From Actinostola sp. cb2023 (Eukaryota > Cnidaria > Anthozoa > Actiniaria > Actinostolidae), in the NCBI GenBank assembly GCA_033675265.1, contig JAUJYZ010000101.1:34840-98839 (forward strand): DNA of 64,000 nt. Direction: 5' to 3'. Below, in pieces: positions 35,090-46,544 of this stretch (its first letter is position 1; each line of letters opens with the position of its first letter). The notes beneath the pieces are model-generated. The model was given only the letters and a program-made list of their open reading frames with translations, ran no database searches and was not told where the DNA came from. A program made the translations under genes and the position numbers.

Positions 35090-36056
35090 ACGACCGATAC
35101 TAAACGATTTCTGGTTACGCACTGTTTTTTCGATTCGCACTAAGAATGTCGCATGCTGATATGAGGAATTGATATTATTCAAACTATATATTATATATCC
35201 CAAAACTCGTATTAAAGTTGTACGTATTAGCTACTGTAATCAGATTTGAGTGAACAGAAAACGCATTTTACGTATTTACAATTTCCAGTTTTGGTTTTAT
35301 TTTATATGTCACTGAAATGACATCCGCTTGCTTGGTTGTCAGTTATTATCCCTCAGTTAGGCTTGCTTTGCTGTGTTTGTCCTGCAGTGTACTTTAATAA
35401 CACAGGTTTTGCCTACAATCAGTTAACCGGTTGCATACACCAGTTGTTAAATATTTTCACTGGAATCCTCCGTCACAGGAATTGTTTAGTATTGAGCATA
35501 TTGCCGGTATTAAAGATGAAAAAACATATACCGACGCTTCCGAATTAAAAACAGGCACTTTCACAAGATTCGAATATAGTATTAACTACTGCTTGGAATA
35601 TTTATACGTGAAATTAAGCACCTCCATTAAAGTTTGCTTTCGCAATCAAACTAGTAATCGGTTTCATCAAATGGCATTTCTTGTTCATTTCAAGCGTGAG
35701 AACAGTTCTCTCTGATTGGTTATTCACTGAAGGCACTGATTCAATTTCCAGAAATGAGAGCTAAAACGCAATCTTTTAGCAGACTTTGAGAAAAAACATG
35801 ATTACTAGAACACTGATACGAAAAAAGCGTCCATGGATGCGATTTTCGTATTAGTAAGAACAATGCCGAGCAAAACGCTAAGTTTTTCATGATTTTTACA
35901 TACTTTTGGAAAGTAACATACCGAACATAGATATGGTATACGAAACATTTTATAAGCTGGAATATTGAAACGAGCTCATAAAACCCATTTTTATCTCTTC
36001 GTGTTTGGATTCAGCATTAAATTTCACGTAAGAAAAGTTTTCTAAAGGGAACGGTC

Positions 36057-36190
36057 ATTATTTAAGTTGGAGTGGGGTGAGGGTGGGGGTGTGGAGGAGA
36101 AAATGTGAAAATGGGGGCTCCTGAAAAAAAAATTGTGGGAAAGGGGAGAGGATTCCCTGAAATTGTAAACGAGAGGGGGGTCTCCAGATT
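36057..36190. repeat. G-rich low-complexity repeat in RING-gene intron 1
   Basis: Runs such as GGGGTGAGGGTGGGGGTG and GAGAGGGGGGTCTCC with no coding potential. It is likely a MITE fragment; ends are not defined. Confidence 0.35.
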
Positions 36191-36899
36191 TTGTACTCTA
36201 AAGCTTAGTACACACTTTTATAACAAATAGGCTTCCTGTGTCTTATTTCTAAAACTGCTTTCAAAATACCTCAGATTGTATTTATTTTTGAAATCATTTC
36301 TAATTACATTTAAATAAATGATACTAATATTATGTTATCTTATGTAGTACATCAAAATATTTTGCTATTAATTGATTAACAGGTTGATCCTGATACACTT
36401 TACTTGAGAGAAGAATGGAGTGATGAAACGATCTGGCCTAATGACTCTGGTAGATTCAATCTGTCACAGCAAGAAACTGGAATATCACTGTTAGTGATGG
36501 GGGACACGCGTCCTGAAAAAACGCAGAACTTTGCAGCTACTGCTTTGCAGTACACCCCGACTGCAAGCACATCTGGAATATTTGCAGGGAACAAGTCAAC
36601 AACACCAAGGCCATCATCAAAGTGCCAGACATTTGGCTGCAAAGTTGTCTTTGCAGCCATGAGACGAACACCCAAAGGCATAAGCTTTGAGGAGAAAAAT
36701 CAAACATATATAATCTTGAAAGAAGACACAGCAACAGCACAGTATGTTGAACAGAAGGCAAAAGAAAAGTTTGGATGCAATATACATCTAGTTGCGGGCA
36801 ATGGTCTTCCTATTCAAGATGAAGAAGGGACAAGAGGTGAGGGTTTCTTCCTAAATAATTGCATGCTGGTTAGATTCCTTTGTACTGTAGGTTACTGTT

Positions 36900-37106
36900 G
36901 AACTTAAAGTCTATTATCTTTTTTATTCATATATTATATATTAGATTAGATTCATATATTATAGTATAGTTGTAGTAGTTTTAGCATTTTTATAGTTTTA
37001 CATATTTTGTATATTATAGATCATATATATATTTATTTTCTTTTTGAGTTTTTGTTAGGGCCACAAGTTTATCAGTTACTTCTACTGTCACGTGTTACCC
37101 TCTTTA
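36900..37106 (+). mobile_element. Non-LTR retrotransposon 3' tail (CR1/L2-like) in RING-gene intron 2
   Basis: TA-rich 3'-UTR-like sequence ends GTTACCCTCTTTAAATAAAG, followed directly by the TTAC microsatellite. A similar ending (ATACCCTGTTTAAATAAAGG) occurs at about 43962. 5' truncation is typical of LINE or SINE insertions. The family is uncertain. Confidence 0.5.
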
Positions 37107-37317
<211 letters not shown>

Positions 37318-38221
37318 CATCTGAATTCATTATTTGGTTGTTCTTCACCTTTGGCCTCATGGGTTGGCTCACAAGTTCAGAAGTGAGATAAATAGCAGAA
37401 ATCTTGAGGACAGAGGAATCTTTTTGAGAAGATTTCCCCAACTTAAGTTCAAAAACCCCATATAAACATTAATTAACAACCTTTTAATGCTCATATAGAC
37501 AACTGTTCATGCACTTGATCTTTAAAACCATAACATTTTCTTTAATTTTAGGATCTAAATTTTGGAAGTGTCCTAGCAGGAAGATATTTGCCATCAATTT
37601 AAAGGGAAAAAGTACAGCCACAGATGGAAAAATAAAGAAAAGGCAGTTAACTGAAGACAGCTCAGATACATGTAGCTCAGATTCAGATAGCCCAGCAAGA
37701 AAGAAGAAGATCAAAAGCAAGGAAATCATGAGTGGCATCGAGTATGAGATGACAACTATCAGAAGTGAAGTCAACAATGTTAGCTGTGCAGTATAATCAG
37801 CTGTTAAGATGCTCCAAGAGCTAACTGTTGTTAGTTCTGCACTGCCTATACCACCAAGTGTAGTAAAGCTTGTCAACGATGCCTTTAAATGTAAAGTATG
37901 TTTAAAACTCCCAATGCATCCTCCAATTATTGCAACTAGATGTTGTAATACCCTTCTGGGTTGCTCAGCGTGTGTCAACTTATGGTTCTCTGGAGATGAT
38001 GGGCTTGACAAAACTTGCCCTCACTGCAGAGAACCTAGAGGGTATGCTCATACATACCAGTTCAAAGGGATTGACGAATTCTTGGAAGGATTCAAAAAGA
38101 TACTATCTGATCCCACCACAACAGAGTGATCCATCCATATGTGTGGCCAAACAGTGTATGATTAAAATAATGTTAAGAGTGTTGAGTTAAATATGCATAA
38201 AACCAAATAGTCAAGGCATTA

Positions 38222-38344
38222 GAGTACAAACACTAAAACCATGCCACGTTTTACACTAAATAGCACTAATTAAACAATAGAAATATCACTATTTATAATA
38301 CTAAATAGTACTATTTATGTTGCATGGTTTTAGTGTTTGTACTC
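38222..38344. repeat. GAGTACAAAC-type TA MITE
   Basis: Ends GAGTACAAACACTAAAACC and TTTTAGTGTTTGTACTC are flanked by TA. Same family as 32694-32988, 47827-47970 and 50350-50612. Confidence 0.85.
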
Positions 38345-38369
38345 TACTATATGCACATCAGTCAATGAG

Positions 38370-38527
38370 ACAGAATGCAATAATAGCATCCAATTTCAAT
38401 TGCCATTGTTCTGGACTTACTATAGCTTCTCATACAGATGAAAATGCTTTTGTGTTTCCACATAAACACAAGGTTAGTCACTCCAGAACAATGGCAATTG
38501 AAATTGGACGCCATTATTGCATTCGGT
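38370..38527. repeat. Fold-back repeat with ~48-bp arms
   Basis: CAGAATGCAATAATAGC plus CCAATTTCAATTGCC is matched inverted by GGCAATTGAAATTGG and GCCATTATTGCATTC. Confidence 0.75.
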
Positions 38528-38758
38528 CTTATTACTATTAATTCTCATTTTGTGTTTCATAATATATTTATCCATAAAACCATCAATCCAATCACCATCC
38601 TCTACAAGTCAGCTCAATGTATTTGTAGGGAAGAAGCTGTAAAGACTGTATGGTACATTGTATAACATGATGATGAAAGAAAGGCAATATTTCCATGCAT
38701 TGTAATTTTCCAGACTTCAGTTTCATGGGGTAGTCAATAATAATCCAACACTGTTCCA

Positions 38759-38830
38759 AAATGCTGTTTAGAGATCTCACTTGTGAATATTGTTCACTGG
38801 CGTATAGTTACTTGACTTGTATATAAGTTA
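38759..38830 (+). pseudogene. Transposase C-terminal echo near the right end
   Basis: KMLFRDLTCEYCSLAYS resembles QFFRDATYEYCS in the fold-back element. This suggests that the ancestral TIRs once extended into the transposase 3' end. Confidence 0.4.
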
Positions 38831-39181
38831 AGCTTAAATCTGTCTCAGTAACTCTCACGATAAGATACTCATCACTCATCAGCTGTCTGTAGGATAATTT
38901 GCATCTGTAGGTCTCTGGGATAATATTAAATAATAAGTTTAAGCTTAAGTAGTAAGTAAGCTTAATTGTTGTTGTTTTTGGTCTGTTGTTTTTATACTAT
39001 TAAAAGTTAAGTATGAACTGTAGCAATAAGCATATACGATTCCATATCTGTGTCGATAATGTCAATGAATCAATAAAATGTTCTGGATATTAGCATTAAG
39101 CTTTATATATAACGTGTCAGTCATGTTTATTGACTCTTTTATATTACACAACTTGTATTCAGTACAAATACGAGTAAGCTT
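38830..39181. repeat. Right subterminal TAAGCTTA cluster
   Basis: AAGCTT starts at 38830, 38941, 38958, 39097 and 39176, with one more at 39697 in the TIR. The cluster mirrors the left side. Confidence 0.5.
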
Positions 39182-39437
39182 ACAAATATGACAGCGTATT
39201 AAAAGTTTACGAGTTCTCAAATATATTTGTAAGGTTAGGATAAGAAAAGTGATTACTTACCAATAATCGTTTTCTGCCAAGAGTAGATATAAATCAAACG
39301 ATGGTCATCCAGATACGTCGATCGGCATGTAATAACTGGGAAAGTTCTTAGTTTTTCTCCTCCATCTTTGAAATACATAAGTGACCAGGCCTTTGTCACG
39401 ACCCCCCTCCCAATGGAGTGTTTTTGTCAATCTGTAC

Positions 39438-39607
39438 CACAGGGAGCCCAAGCATAAATTCAGTAAAAAAATAAAATTGGAAATAAAGTATTTTTTCCCC
39501 CATACACCTTTGTTGGTTAAGCTAACAGACAACAAAGGTGTATAGGGGGAAAAAAACTTTATTTCCAATTTTATTTTTTTACTGAATTTATGCCTGGGCT
39601 CCCTGTG
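39438..39607. mobile_element. 170-bp near-perfect palindromic MITE with 7-bp duplication
   Basis: Ends CACAGGGAGCCC and GGGCTCCCTGTG; arms of about 77 bp; flanked by TCTGTAC at 39431-39437 and 39608-39614. It lies just inside the right TIR of the large transposon. Confidence 0.85.
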
Positions 39608-39691
39608 TCTGTACTCGTACTTGGTTGCCAAATTAAAACCATAGAATATAAGCTAGCCTGCGTTACATCGAGAAAAGTCCAGATGCAAGGC

Positions 39692-40236
39692 TAAATATAA
39701 GCTTGAATAAAGTTTTTATTTGAGCTTCTTTGCGAATTTTACTTCGCCGACTGATTCCGCCATGTTTTTAATTTTAAAATACGAACCATCCCACCCCGCT
39801 GGGTAGACTTTGTAACCTCTGTCAAGGTCTCCGGCCACCCCATGTCGGGGAATTTTGGCGCACTCACGTTCCAGCTACGCAGGGTATCCCACCCCCTATC
39901 GGGGTATTGTTGTGAATTTTGATTTTCCTTTGCACGGAAATCGGAAAATACGTAAGTATATTTAGCCATTTAATATCCCGACTAAATCGTTGGATTTGAT
40001 GATACGGAATTCAACATTTTGAAGTTAGAATTAAGATATTCCAGTTCTGAATACATTTGGAGAGCCAAAAGTCTATCTAACGATTTTAATTTTGCTTGGT
40101 TGAAACGTTCGAAAATCAAGATCATTTACCACAATTTCAATTTTTAACTAACAGAAAATCAAAAATTAAAAACACAAATCAATTTTTGTATTTTCCATTT
40201 TCAATGGAAATTGAATGGACGGAAGACACACGGACC
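39692..40236 (-). repeat. Right TIR, ~545 bp
   Basis: Inverted copy of 30907-31451, ending CACACGGACC at 40236 before the AAAGAC duplication. Confidence 0.88.
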
Positions 40237-40245
40237 AAAGACTCC

Positions 40246-40325
40246 CTTCCCCTCCCCCCTTAAACAGGAAGTCAATCTTTAGTAGAGTGTAGTACCTACC
40301 GCCAAGAGACCATAAGGCTCTTGCT
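40246..40325. repeat. Inverted copy of 41105-41185
   Basis: CCTTAAACAGGAAGTCAATC through CTACCGCCAAGAGACC is matched inverted at 41105-41185, next to another terminal-repeat copy. It indicates local inverted duplication of the third element's end. Confidence 0.7.
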
Positions 40326-40330
40326 ACCGC

Positions 40331-40697
40331 TTAATTTAGGTTCAAATCTGAAATCAAAACACTTTTGAACTGCTTGCTGTTCAAATACCTGAAAATGTTC
40401 TCATATATCAAGATATTGCTTTTCACTGCCATGATTGAAGAGGCTGGGATGTATCTTGAGTAACCATCAATACAACAGACATGTGTTACACCATACATGG
40501 CAACCTTCTGCCACAACAATTCGTCTTGTAATACCGTGTTTGGAACACAATCGTTTGATATTCCTTGTACTAAATCCCCTTTAATACTCCTGGATACATA
40601 TCTTGTAAAATATTCGACATGTTGTCAAATGTCTTGTCTGGTTCTTTTTCAAAAACGTTTCTAATGAAACCCACAAGAAAATCTTCTGACATTTTCA
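40331..40697 (-). pseudogene. Second, diverged IS3-like transposase fragment
   Basis: The minus strand begins MSEDFLVGFIRNVFEK and DNMSNILQDMYPGVLKG (N-terminal, like the intact element's exon 1), reaches a stop, and jumps to KVAMYGVTHVCCIDGYSR and LIYENIFRYL of the catalytic core. The DKG and E regions are absent. It belongs to the third element whose TIRs are at 30556 and 40799. Confidence 0.65.
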
Positions 40698-40798
40698 AAG
40701 CACCAGACGGTCAAAGCAAACTCAAAAGAGATTGTATTTGGCGCGCCAATTGTAACAAGATTGACTTCCTGTTTAAGGGGGAAGGGAGTCTTAGTTTC

Positions 40799-41107
40799 TC
40801 TCGTTTGTAAACCGACCTCCGACCGGCATCCGTCAGATCATGCAGTTTGGAAAAAAAATAATTTTCCATCAGTTTCTTGTCAGTGATCACCGTTTTCGGA
40901 TAGTACGAAAATGGAAAATTGATTTCGATTTTCATTTTTTTTAAAGCGCATCAAACTTCCCGAATATCGAAAATGGAAACCGTTTTCCGTTTTCCAACCC
41001 TTTTCGAATGCAGAAATACAAGAATCACAGAAATCGAAAATTGATTTTGGAGTGAATTTCCTTTTACCAACTTCGCCGAAAAACGAATGTCCCTCACGTA
41101 CACGGAT
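40799..41107 (+). repeat. Right terminal repeat of third element, copy 1
   Basis: Inverse of 30556-30900. It starts TTTCTCTCGTTTGTAAACCG and ends CGTACACGGAT. Confidence 0.75.
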
Positions 41108-41195
41108 TCAAGAGCCTTATCAGTGGTCTCTTGGCGGTAGGTACTACACTCTACTAAAGATTGACTTCCTGTTTAAGGGGGGAGGGGAAGGGAGT

Positions 41196-41425
41196 TTTTC
41201 TCTCGTTTGTAAACCGACCTCCGACCGGCATCAGTCAGGTGATGCAGTTAGTGTCTTCCCGGAAAACAGAAATGAAAAAAGGAAAAAAAATTGTTTTCCA
41301 TTTTCTTGTCAGTGATCACCGTTTTCCGATAGTACGAAAATGGAAAATGTTTTTTTAAAGCGCATCAAACTTCCTTTTGCCAACTTCGCCGAAAAACGAA
41401 TGTCCCTCAAGTACACGGATTTCCC
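41196..41425 (+). repeat. Right terminal repeat of third element, copy 2 (internal deletion)
   Basis: Same start as copy 1, but about 110 bp between AAAGCGCATCAAACTTCC and TTGCCAACTTCGCCG are missing. It ends AAGTACACGGAT. Confidence 0.75.
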
Positions 41426-41429
41426 TTGC

Positions 41430-41828
41430 TTGCATCGTGACTCGTGGTGACTGAACGGCTAGGTTCATTTTATTGTAAAACAAGCAAAACAATAGTACTT
41501 TTACCCCTTTCTTGTCAACAAATGGAAAGGATAATCGCCATGTTAGCGTTCTGGAGGAATATTGAACCGCTCGCTTGACATTATAAACAGTTTATTTTAT
41601 CCTGACTTGGAGAGTCAACGTTTGAACCTCGTTTCACTGGTTACAAAAAGTAAGTACTAAAACGTTTTAAAAGCTAACAAATCTTTATTTGTAAATACAA
41701 TCAAGAACACTGGTTGCTTTAAATATCTTTACAACGTTTGCACTTTTTGATTAAGGATTTGAACAGTTCTCAACTCATCTCAGTCTAGAAAGTTAAGCTT
41801 AACTGAATTCTTTCATTCATATATTATA
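41430..41828. other. Spacer plus inverted copy of 23668-23820
   Basis: No gene is seen at 41430-41689. 41690-41823 is the inverted counterpart of 23668-23820 (AAGCTAACAAATCTTTATTT to GAATTCTTTCATTC). Confidence 0.7.
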
Positions 41829-42370
41829 TTCCATGAATTCACATGTTATTCCATGATTTCACATGTTCTTCCATGATTTCACATGTTCTTCCATGATTTC
41901 ACATGTTCTTTCATGATTTCTTATTCCATGATTTCACATGTTATATTCGATGATTTCACGTTATTCCATGATTTCACGTTATTCCATGATTTCACATGTT
42001 ATTCCATGATTTCACATGTTATATTCCATGATTTCACATGTTCTTCCATGATTTCACATGTTCTTCCATGAATTCACATGTTCTTTCATGATTTCTTATT
42101 CCATGATTTCACGTTATTCCATGATTTCACATGTTATTCCATGATTTCACATGTTATATTCGATGATTTCACGTTATTCCATGATTTCACGTTATTCCAT
42201 GATTTCACATGTTATTCCATGATTTCACATGTTATATTCCATGATTTCACATGTTATTCCATGATTTCACATGTTATTCCGTGATTTCACATGTTCTTCC
42301 ATGATTTCACATGTTATTCCATGATTTCACATGTTATTCCATGATTTCACATGTTATTCCATGATTTCAC
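41829..42370 (+). repeat. Minisatellite, ~20-bp unit ATGATTTCACATGTTATTCC, about 27 copies
   Basis: Tandem units with variants TTCTTCC, TTATATTCG and CGTTATTCC, some shortened. A higher-order repeat is visible (the block at about 41880-42030 recurs at about 42068-42250). Open frames in it (SMISHVIF-type repeats) are artefacts. Confidence 0.95.
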
Positions 42371-42395
42371 AAGTAAAATCCCAAAGATTGGGGTT

Positions 42396-42553
42396 GATCG
42401 AGTCAATATTGAACGACATACGGCCATTCAAATATGCTAGAATTTACAAAGAAATGTATGGAGCAGCGGATAGTTGTCCGGCAATCTATACATTTCTTTG
42501 TAAATTCAGATCATTTTTGATTGGCTGTAAGTCGTTCAATATTGACCCGATTA
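42396..42553. repeat. Palindromic fold-back MITE
   Basis: ATCGAGTCAATATTGAACGAC pairs with GTCGTTCAATATTGACCCGA, and AATTTACAAAGAAATGTAT pairs with ATACATTTCTTTGTAAATT, around a CGGATAGTTGTCCG centre. Confidence 0.8.
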
Positions 42554-42659
42554 AAACGAAACTTTGTGATTTTGCTTAACTCGAAGTGCTCTGAAAGTTG
42601 GCAATGATTTCTGAAGTCGTGTGCCGAGAAGATTTGCAAGTTGTTAATCCACTGTCAGT

Positions 42660-43640
42660 ATCAGTTGAGTTGTCGGGAAAGAAAATACTGATTTTGGATC
42701 TAAGGATTTTTAACAAATGCGTTTATAAGTAGAAGTTTAAGTTTGAAGACCATAAAAAAGCTTTGGAATATTTCGTTCAAGGTGGTTACGCAACCAAGTT
42801 TGATCTAAAAAGTGGCTATCATCATGTTGACATAGACAGTATCTGGGCTTTTGTTGGACTTTCCAGGACGGTGTAGAAAGATTCTCTATATTTATGTTTT
42901 GCCCTTTATATACTGCTCCTTATATTTTCACGAAATTGTTTCATCCTCTAGTAAAATTATGGAGATGCAGAGGTCTGCATTCGGTACTATATTTGGATGA
43001 CGGCTTAAACTTTGAATAATCATTTCAAAAAGCAAACTACGCATCTCACCATGTGCAGGGAGATTTATTTGCGGCGGGTTTCGTTGTTTATCAAGAAAAG
43101 AGCATTCGGGAACCAATGCAAAATATAGAATGGCTTCACATTATTTGGGATGTAAAAGCTGGCTTTATGTCAGTTCGTGAGAAACGTATAGATAAAGCTA
43201 AGATATTGCTAGAAAATGCTCTTGATAACCCGTGAGCTCAACTTAAGCTGGGTGCGATTGTTGGTTCAATAATGTCTATTAGTCCAGTGCTGGATCTTGC
43301 ATAATGACTAGACATTATTATTATTATTATATTTATTATTATTATTATTATATTATTATTATTATTATCGCGGTGGCAATAGCAGATGACTGGGAAACTA
43401 AACATGATTTAGACAATCACAGCATTTTGAAAGTCAAATTTTGGCATGAGAATCTAGTTAGCGTTAACAGTAAACATTGCTTCAATCGGCTAGTGCACAA
43501 TAAAATGATCTATTCAGATGCTAGTGATTACGCTTGCGGTGCGTTAGTAAAAGGCGATAAAGAATTGATTTGCCATAGAATGTGTACATCGGAAGAGGCT
43601 AGTTATAGCTCAACTCATCGTGAAGTGATTGCCATTTTGT
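42660..43640 (+). pseudogene. DIRS/Ngaro-like RT-RNase H relic
   Basis: Fragments in different frames: KILILDLRIFNKCVYK, GGYATKFDLKSGYHHVDI (about 42782), LYLDDGLNFE with a stop directly after (about 42986), GDLFAAGFVVYQEKS and AKILLENALDNP. After a TTA microsatellite (43314-43372) RNase H continues: IYSDASDYACGALV (about 43507) and EEASYSSTHREVIAIL. The YLDDGL catalytic box and the spacing fit DIRS-type RTs from memory. A Ty3/gypsy origin is less likely. Multiple stops mean it is dead. Confidence 0.65.
43314..43372. repeat. (TTA)n microsatellite inside the DIRS-like relic
   Basis: An interrupted ATT/TTA trinucleotide tract of about 58 bp. Confidence 0.9.
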
Positions 43641-43644
43641 AGTT

Positions 43645-44000
43645 GTGATTTCAGTTTGTCAGAAGTCTCTAGCTTTCTAAAGCTAAAAGTCAATTGTGTG
43701 CAATGAGACATTTATAATTATTTCATGGTTCTTATTTTTCACATATTATGAAAAGATTTGCCTACTAGTTTTAGCAAGTGTGATTTTTTGACATTGTTTT
43801 GTATTGCTTCTAGGTATTATATTTACAAGCATGGAAATCCACGGGACCGGTTCGATCAGAAATATTTCAATATATATATTAATAGTTATAGTATTTTATA
43901 TTTATATTTATATATTAGGGCTCCCATTGACAGCAGTACGTTTTGTTACTGAAGGGAATACCCTGTTTAAATAAAGGTTTTCATTCATTCATCAAGCAAT
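43645..44000 (+). other. AT-rich sequence with a LINE-like 3' tail
   Basis: 43905-43990 ends GGGAATACCCTGTTTAAATAAAGG followed by a short CATT repeat, like the tail at 37085. No gene is seen in the rest. Confidence 0.45.
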
Positions 44001-44234
44001 TAATATTAGATTGCTTTAGGCGAGGGCAGTATCGACTATGAAGAGATGATACACAAAGGAATTTTCAAACACACAGAGGGTTACCGGGTTACTTCCTCGC
44101 CACAGTAGTGCATTTGTCTTTGTATTTGTCATCTTTGTTAGGCAAGAGAAAAGTTGCATGCTGCATTGTCTACAGCATATGCAGCTCTCAAGTGGGTTCA
44201 TGTGTTACTATCAGTAGAGAGTTTCTGTTTTAGA

Positions 44235-45311
44235 CAGAGTTACGGATCGAAATGACGAGGAAAAAGAAGAGATGAACGACATCGAGGAAGAAGACAATGA
44301 TGAAGACAAGTTGCGATCGTGGCTGAAAAGATTTCCAGGAGGCGAAGGGTTTAACTCTGAACTTTTCGCCGATTTAAGTAAATACGTCCTTCTGCCCATC
44401 ATCAAACAGTGCTCGGTTGACTGTACTAGTTACTGTGAAGTGCAGTCGACTGAGCGTACAAAAGGTATTTTAAAGTGAACTGCAGTAATTTAAAATTCGT
44501 GTATGGAAGGCGTTTACAATTGTTTACAATCGAAAGGTTGTTATATACGCGAATATTTTGACTACATTTGTAATCTTATAAGCTAAAATAAAAAATAAAA
44601 ATAAGCTTAACTTAAAAATAAACTTTATTTCAGTGTCGATTTGTATAACTGCAGTATTATTTAATAATAACTGGTTAATTTGAACCATTTGCAGTTAAAC
44701 TGAATCTATTTGAGATATTTCAATCTAGTACAAAATGTTGACACATCAAAACACACTCCTTATTGACTTGTAATGTGTTCATGTTTACAGCTGCTACACT
44801 CTTAACACAATCATCACTGAATGCTGGTGAAGTACTCAGCAGTGAAGCTTGCATGTGGATGAAAAAGATCTACATCAGGCTAGCAGGCAGAGTCACTATA
44901 CGACGACCTTACCATGGCAACATATCTCGTCAAATCCCATATGGCATTTTCAGGATTGCAAGTCTTGTTGCAACAACAAGCAATGATGGTAGCTTTCTGG
45001 AGCCAAGATGCTACATCAAAAAAAATAAAAAGGCTGAAGTGATCTGTTTTACCTCTCTGACCTCTCTCCAGAAATTCATGTCTTTACTTTCTGGGTTGAG
45101 CACCAGAGAGGTTAAAAAGCACTTCAGTCGGGAACTGAAAGGTCGCTGTAGGGAGGGGCATAATGTCAAGCTGCTGGTCAGTGAGGATGAACAATTTGCC
45201 TTCACTTTCTGGATTAACCGTGGGCAGTTGGACATATCATTCCAGTATGGTGAATGGAACACCTGTCAATTCCCACTGCATAACTGTGAGCTTGATGTTG
45301 ATATGCTATGA
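44235..45311 (+). CDS. Unknown protein, two visible exons
   Basis: An acceptor TTTTAG precedes 44235. Exon 44235-44466 (acidic: MNDIEEEDNDEDKLRSWLKR, then SELFADLSKYVLLPIIKQC) ends at a GTATTT donor. Exon 44791-45311 follows GTTTACAG and stays in frame: ATLLTQSSLNAGEVLSSE, KKIYIRLAGRVTIRRPYHG, then CELDVDML and a stop. An earlier first exon may exist. I do not recognise the family. It faces the minus-strand gene at 48586-51074, in the same convergent layout as the AcademH-like element. It could be the companion gene of another DNA transposon; that is inference. Confidence 0.5.
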
Positions 45312-45659
45312 CATCTGTACTCACTTTTCCAGTAGCTGAATAGAGGACTTAGCGGTCACGTGACATCAACCCAATGAAAATAGCAGCTCAAAATATGTAA
45401 AATGTTCAATTTTCAGCTCGATGTTGGGCATAGGAGAAATGACATTAAAAAAATAAAATTGCAAATTTTATTAGGATTCATATATATTGCCATCCAATGC
45501 ATTTTCCAAACAAAATCTTAGAAAATGTTTGATTTTATTTTTCATGTCATTTCTCCTGTTTCACACATGAGCTGAAACTTCGCCCTTTTACTAATTTAAA
45601 GCTGCTATTTTCATTTCTGAAGTTCATTTTAACACTGTTGTTTGAATAAGGGGGTTGCG

Positions 45660-46250
45660 GTCACATGTACCGTTACATCACATCTGAATTGGAGGGACAT
45701 AAAAGAACCACTGAGGACATAACAAATACTAGCATGCCCCCTCCTCCAGTGACTGGCTCTACAACTATGTATCGTTACACCACACCTGAATTGGAGGGAC
45801 ATAAAAGAACCACTGAGGACATAATAAATACTAGCATGCCCCCTCCCCCAGCGACTGGCTCTACAACTATGTATCGTTACACCACACCTGAATTGGAGGG
45901 ACATAAAAGAACCACTGAGGACATAACAAATACTAGCATGCCCCCTCCCCCAGCGACTGGCTCTACAACTATGTATCGCTACACCACACCTGAATGGAGG
46001 GACATAAAAGAACCACTGAGGACATAACAAATACTAGCATGCCCCCTCCCCCAGCGACTGGCTCTACAACTATGTATCGTTACACCACACCTGAATTGGA
46101 GGGACATAAAAGAACCACTGAGGACATAGCAAATACTAGCATGCCCCCTCCTCCAGCGACTGGCTCTACAACTACATTTGTATGTATCGTTACACCACAC
46201 GTGAATTGGAGGGACATAAAAGAACCACTGAGGACATAAATACTGGCATG
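45660..46250 (+). repeat. 102-bp tandem repeat, open for 34 codons per unit, ~5.5 copies
   Basis: The landmark AGCATG recurs at 45731, 45833, 45935, 46036 and 46138 (102, 102, 101, 102). Each unit encodes MYRYTTPELEGHKRTTED plus a NTSMPPPPATGSTT-like half. One unit has a 1-bp deletion (GAATGGAGG, about 45993). It may be an exon or simply a minisatellite. It lies 350 bp after the stop of the preceding gene. Confidence 0.85.
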
Positions 46251-46544
46251 TGAGAACTCTATATATGTACATGATTACTAATATTATATTGACAGTCTGC
46301 CTTGAAAAACATGGCAAATAATTCCAATTAAATCAACTCATTTACATATGAAGAAAATGGTAATTTATTAGATAATAATATATGAAAGGAACAAATAATA
46401 TTCTCTATATACAAATTTAAAATGTTCTTTGAATTGAAACTATTTACAATAAATATGTGGTACTGGTATTTAAATTATTACAAACCTTCACAATCTAAAA
46501 CTATTTACATCAGTGATCTTTAAGAAACTGCTTTGTAATCAATT

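Noticed and set aside
39305..39631. 108-codon minus-strand frame
   Set aside because: It spans the 170-bp palindromic MITE at 39438-39607 and its symmetry explains the open frame.
41883..42284. Two 60-68-codon frames of SMISHVIF-type repeats
   Set aside because: Translation of the ATGATTTCACATGTTATTCC minisatellite.
45629..46317. Antisense open frames across the 102-bp repeat
   Set aside because: Period divisible by three keeps several frames open; no independent evidence.
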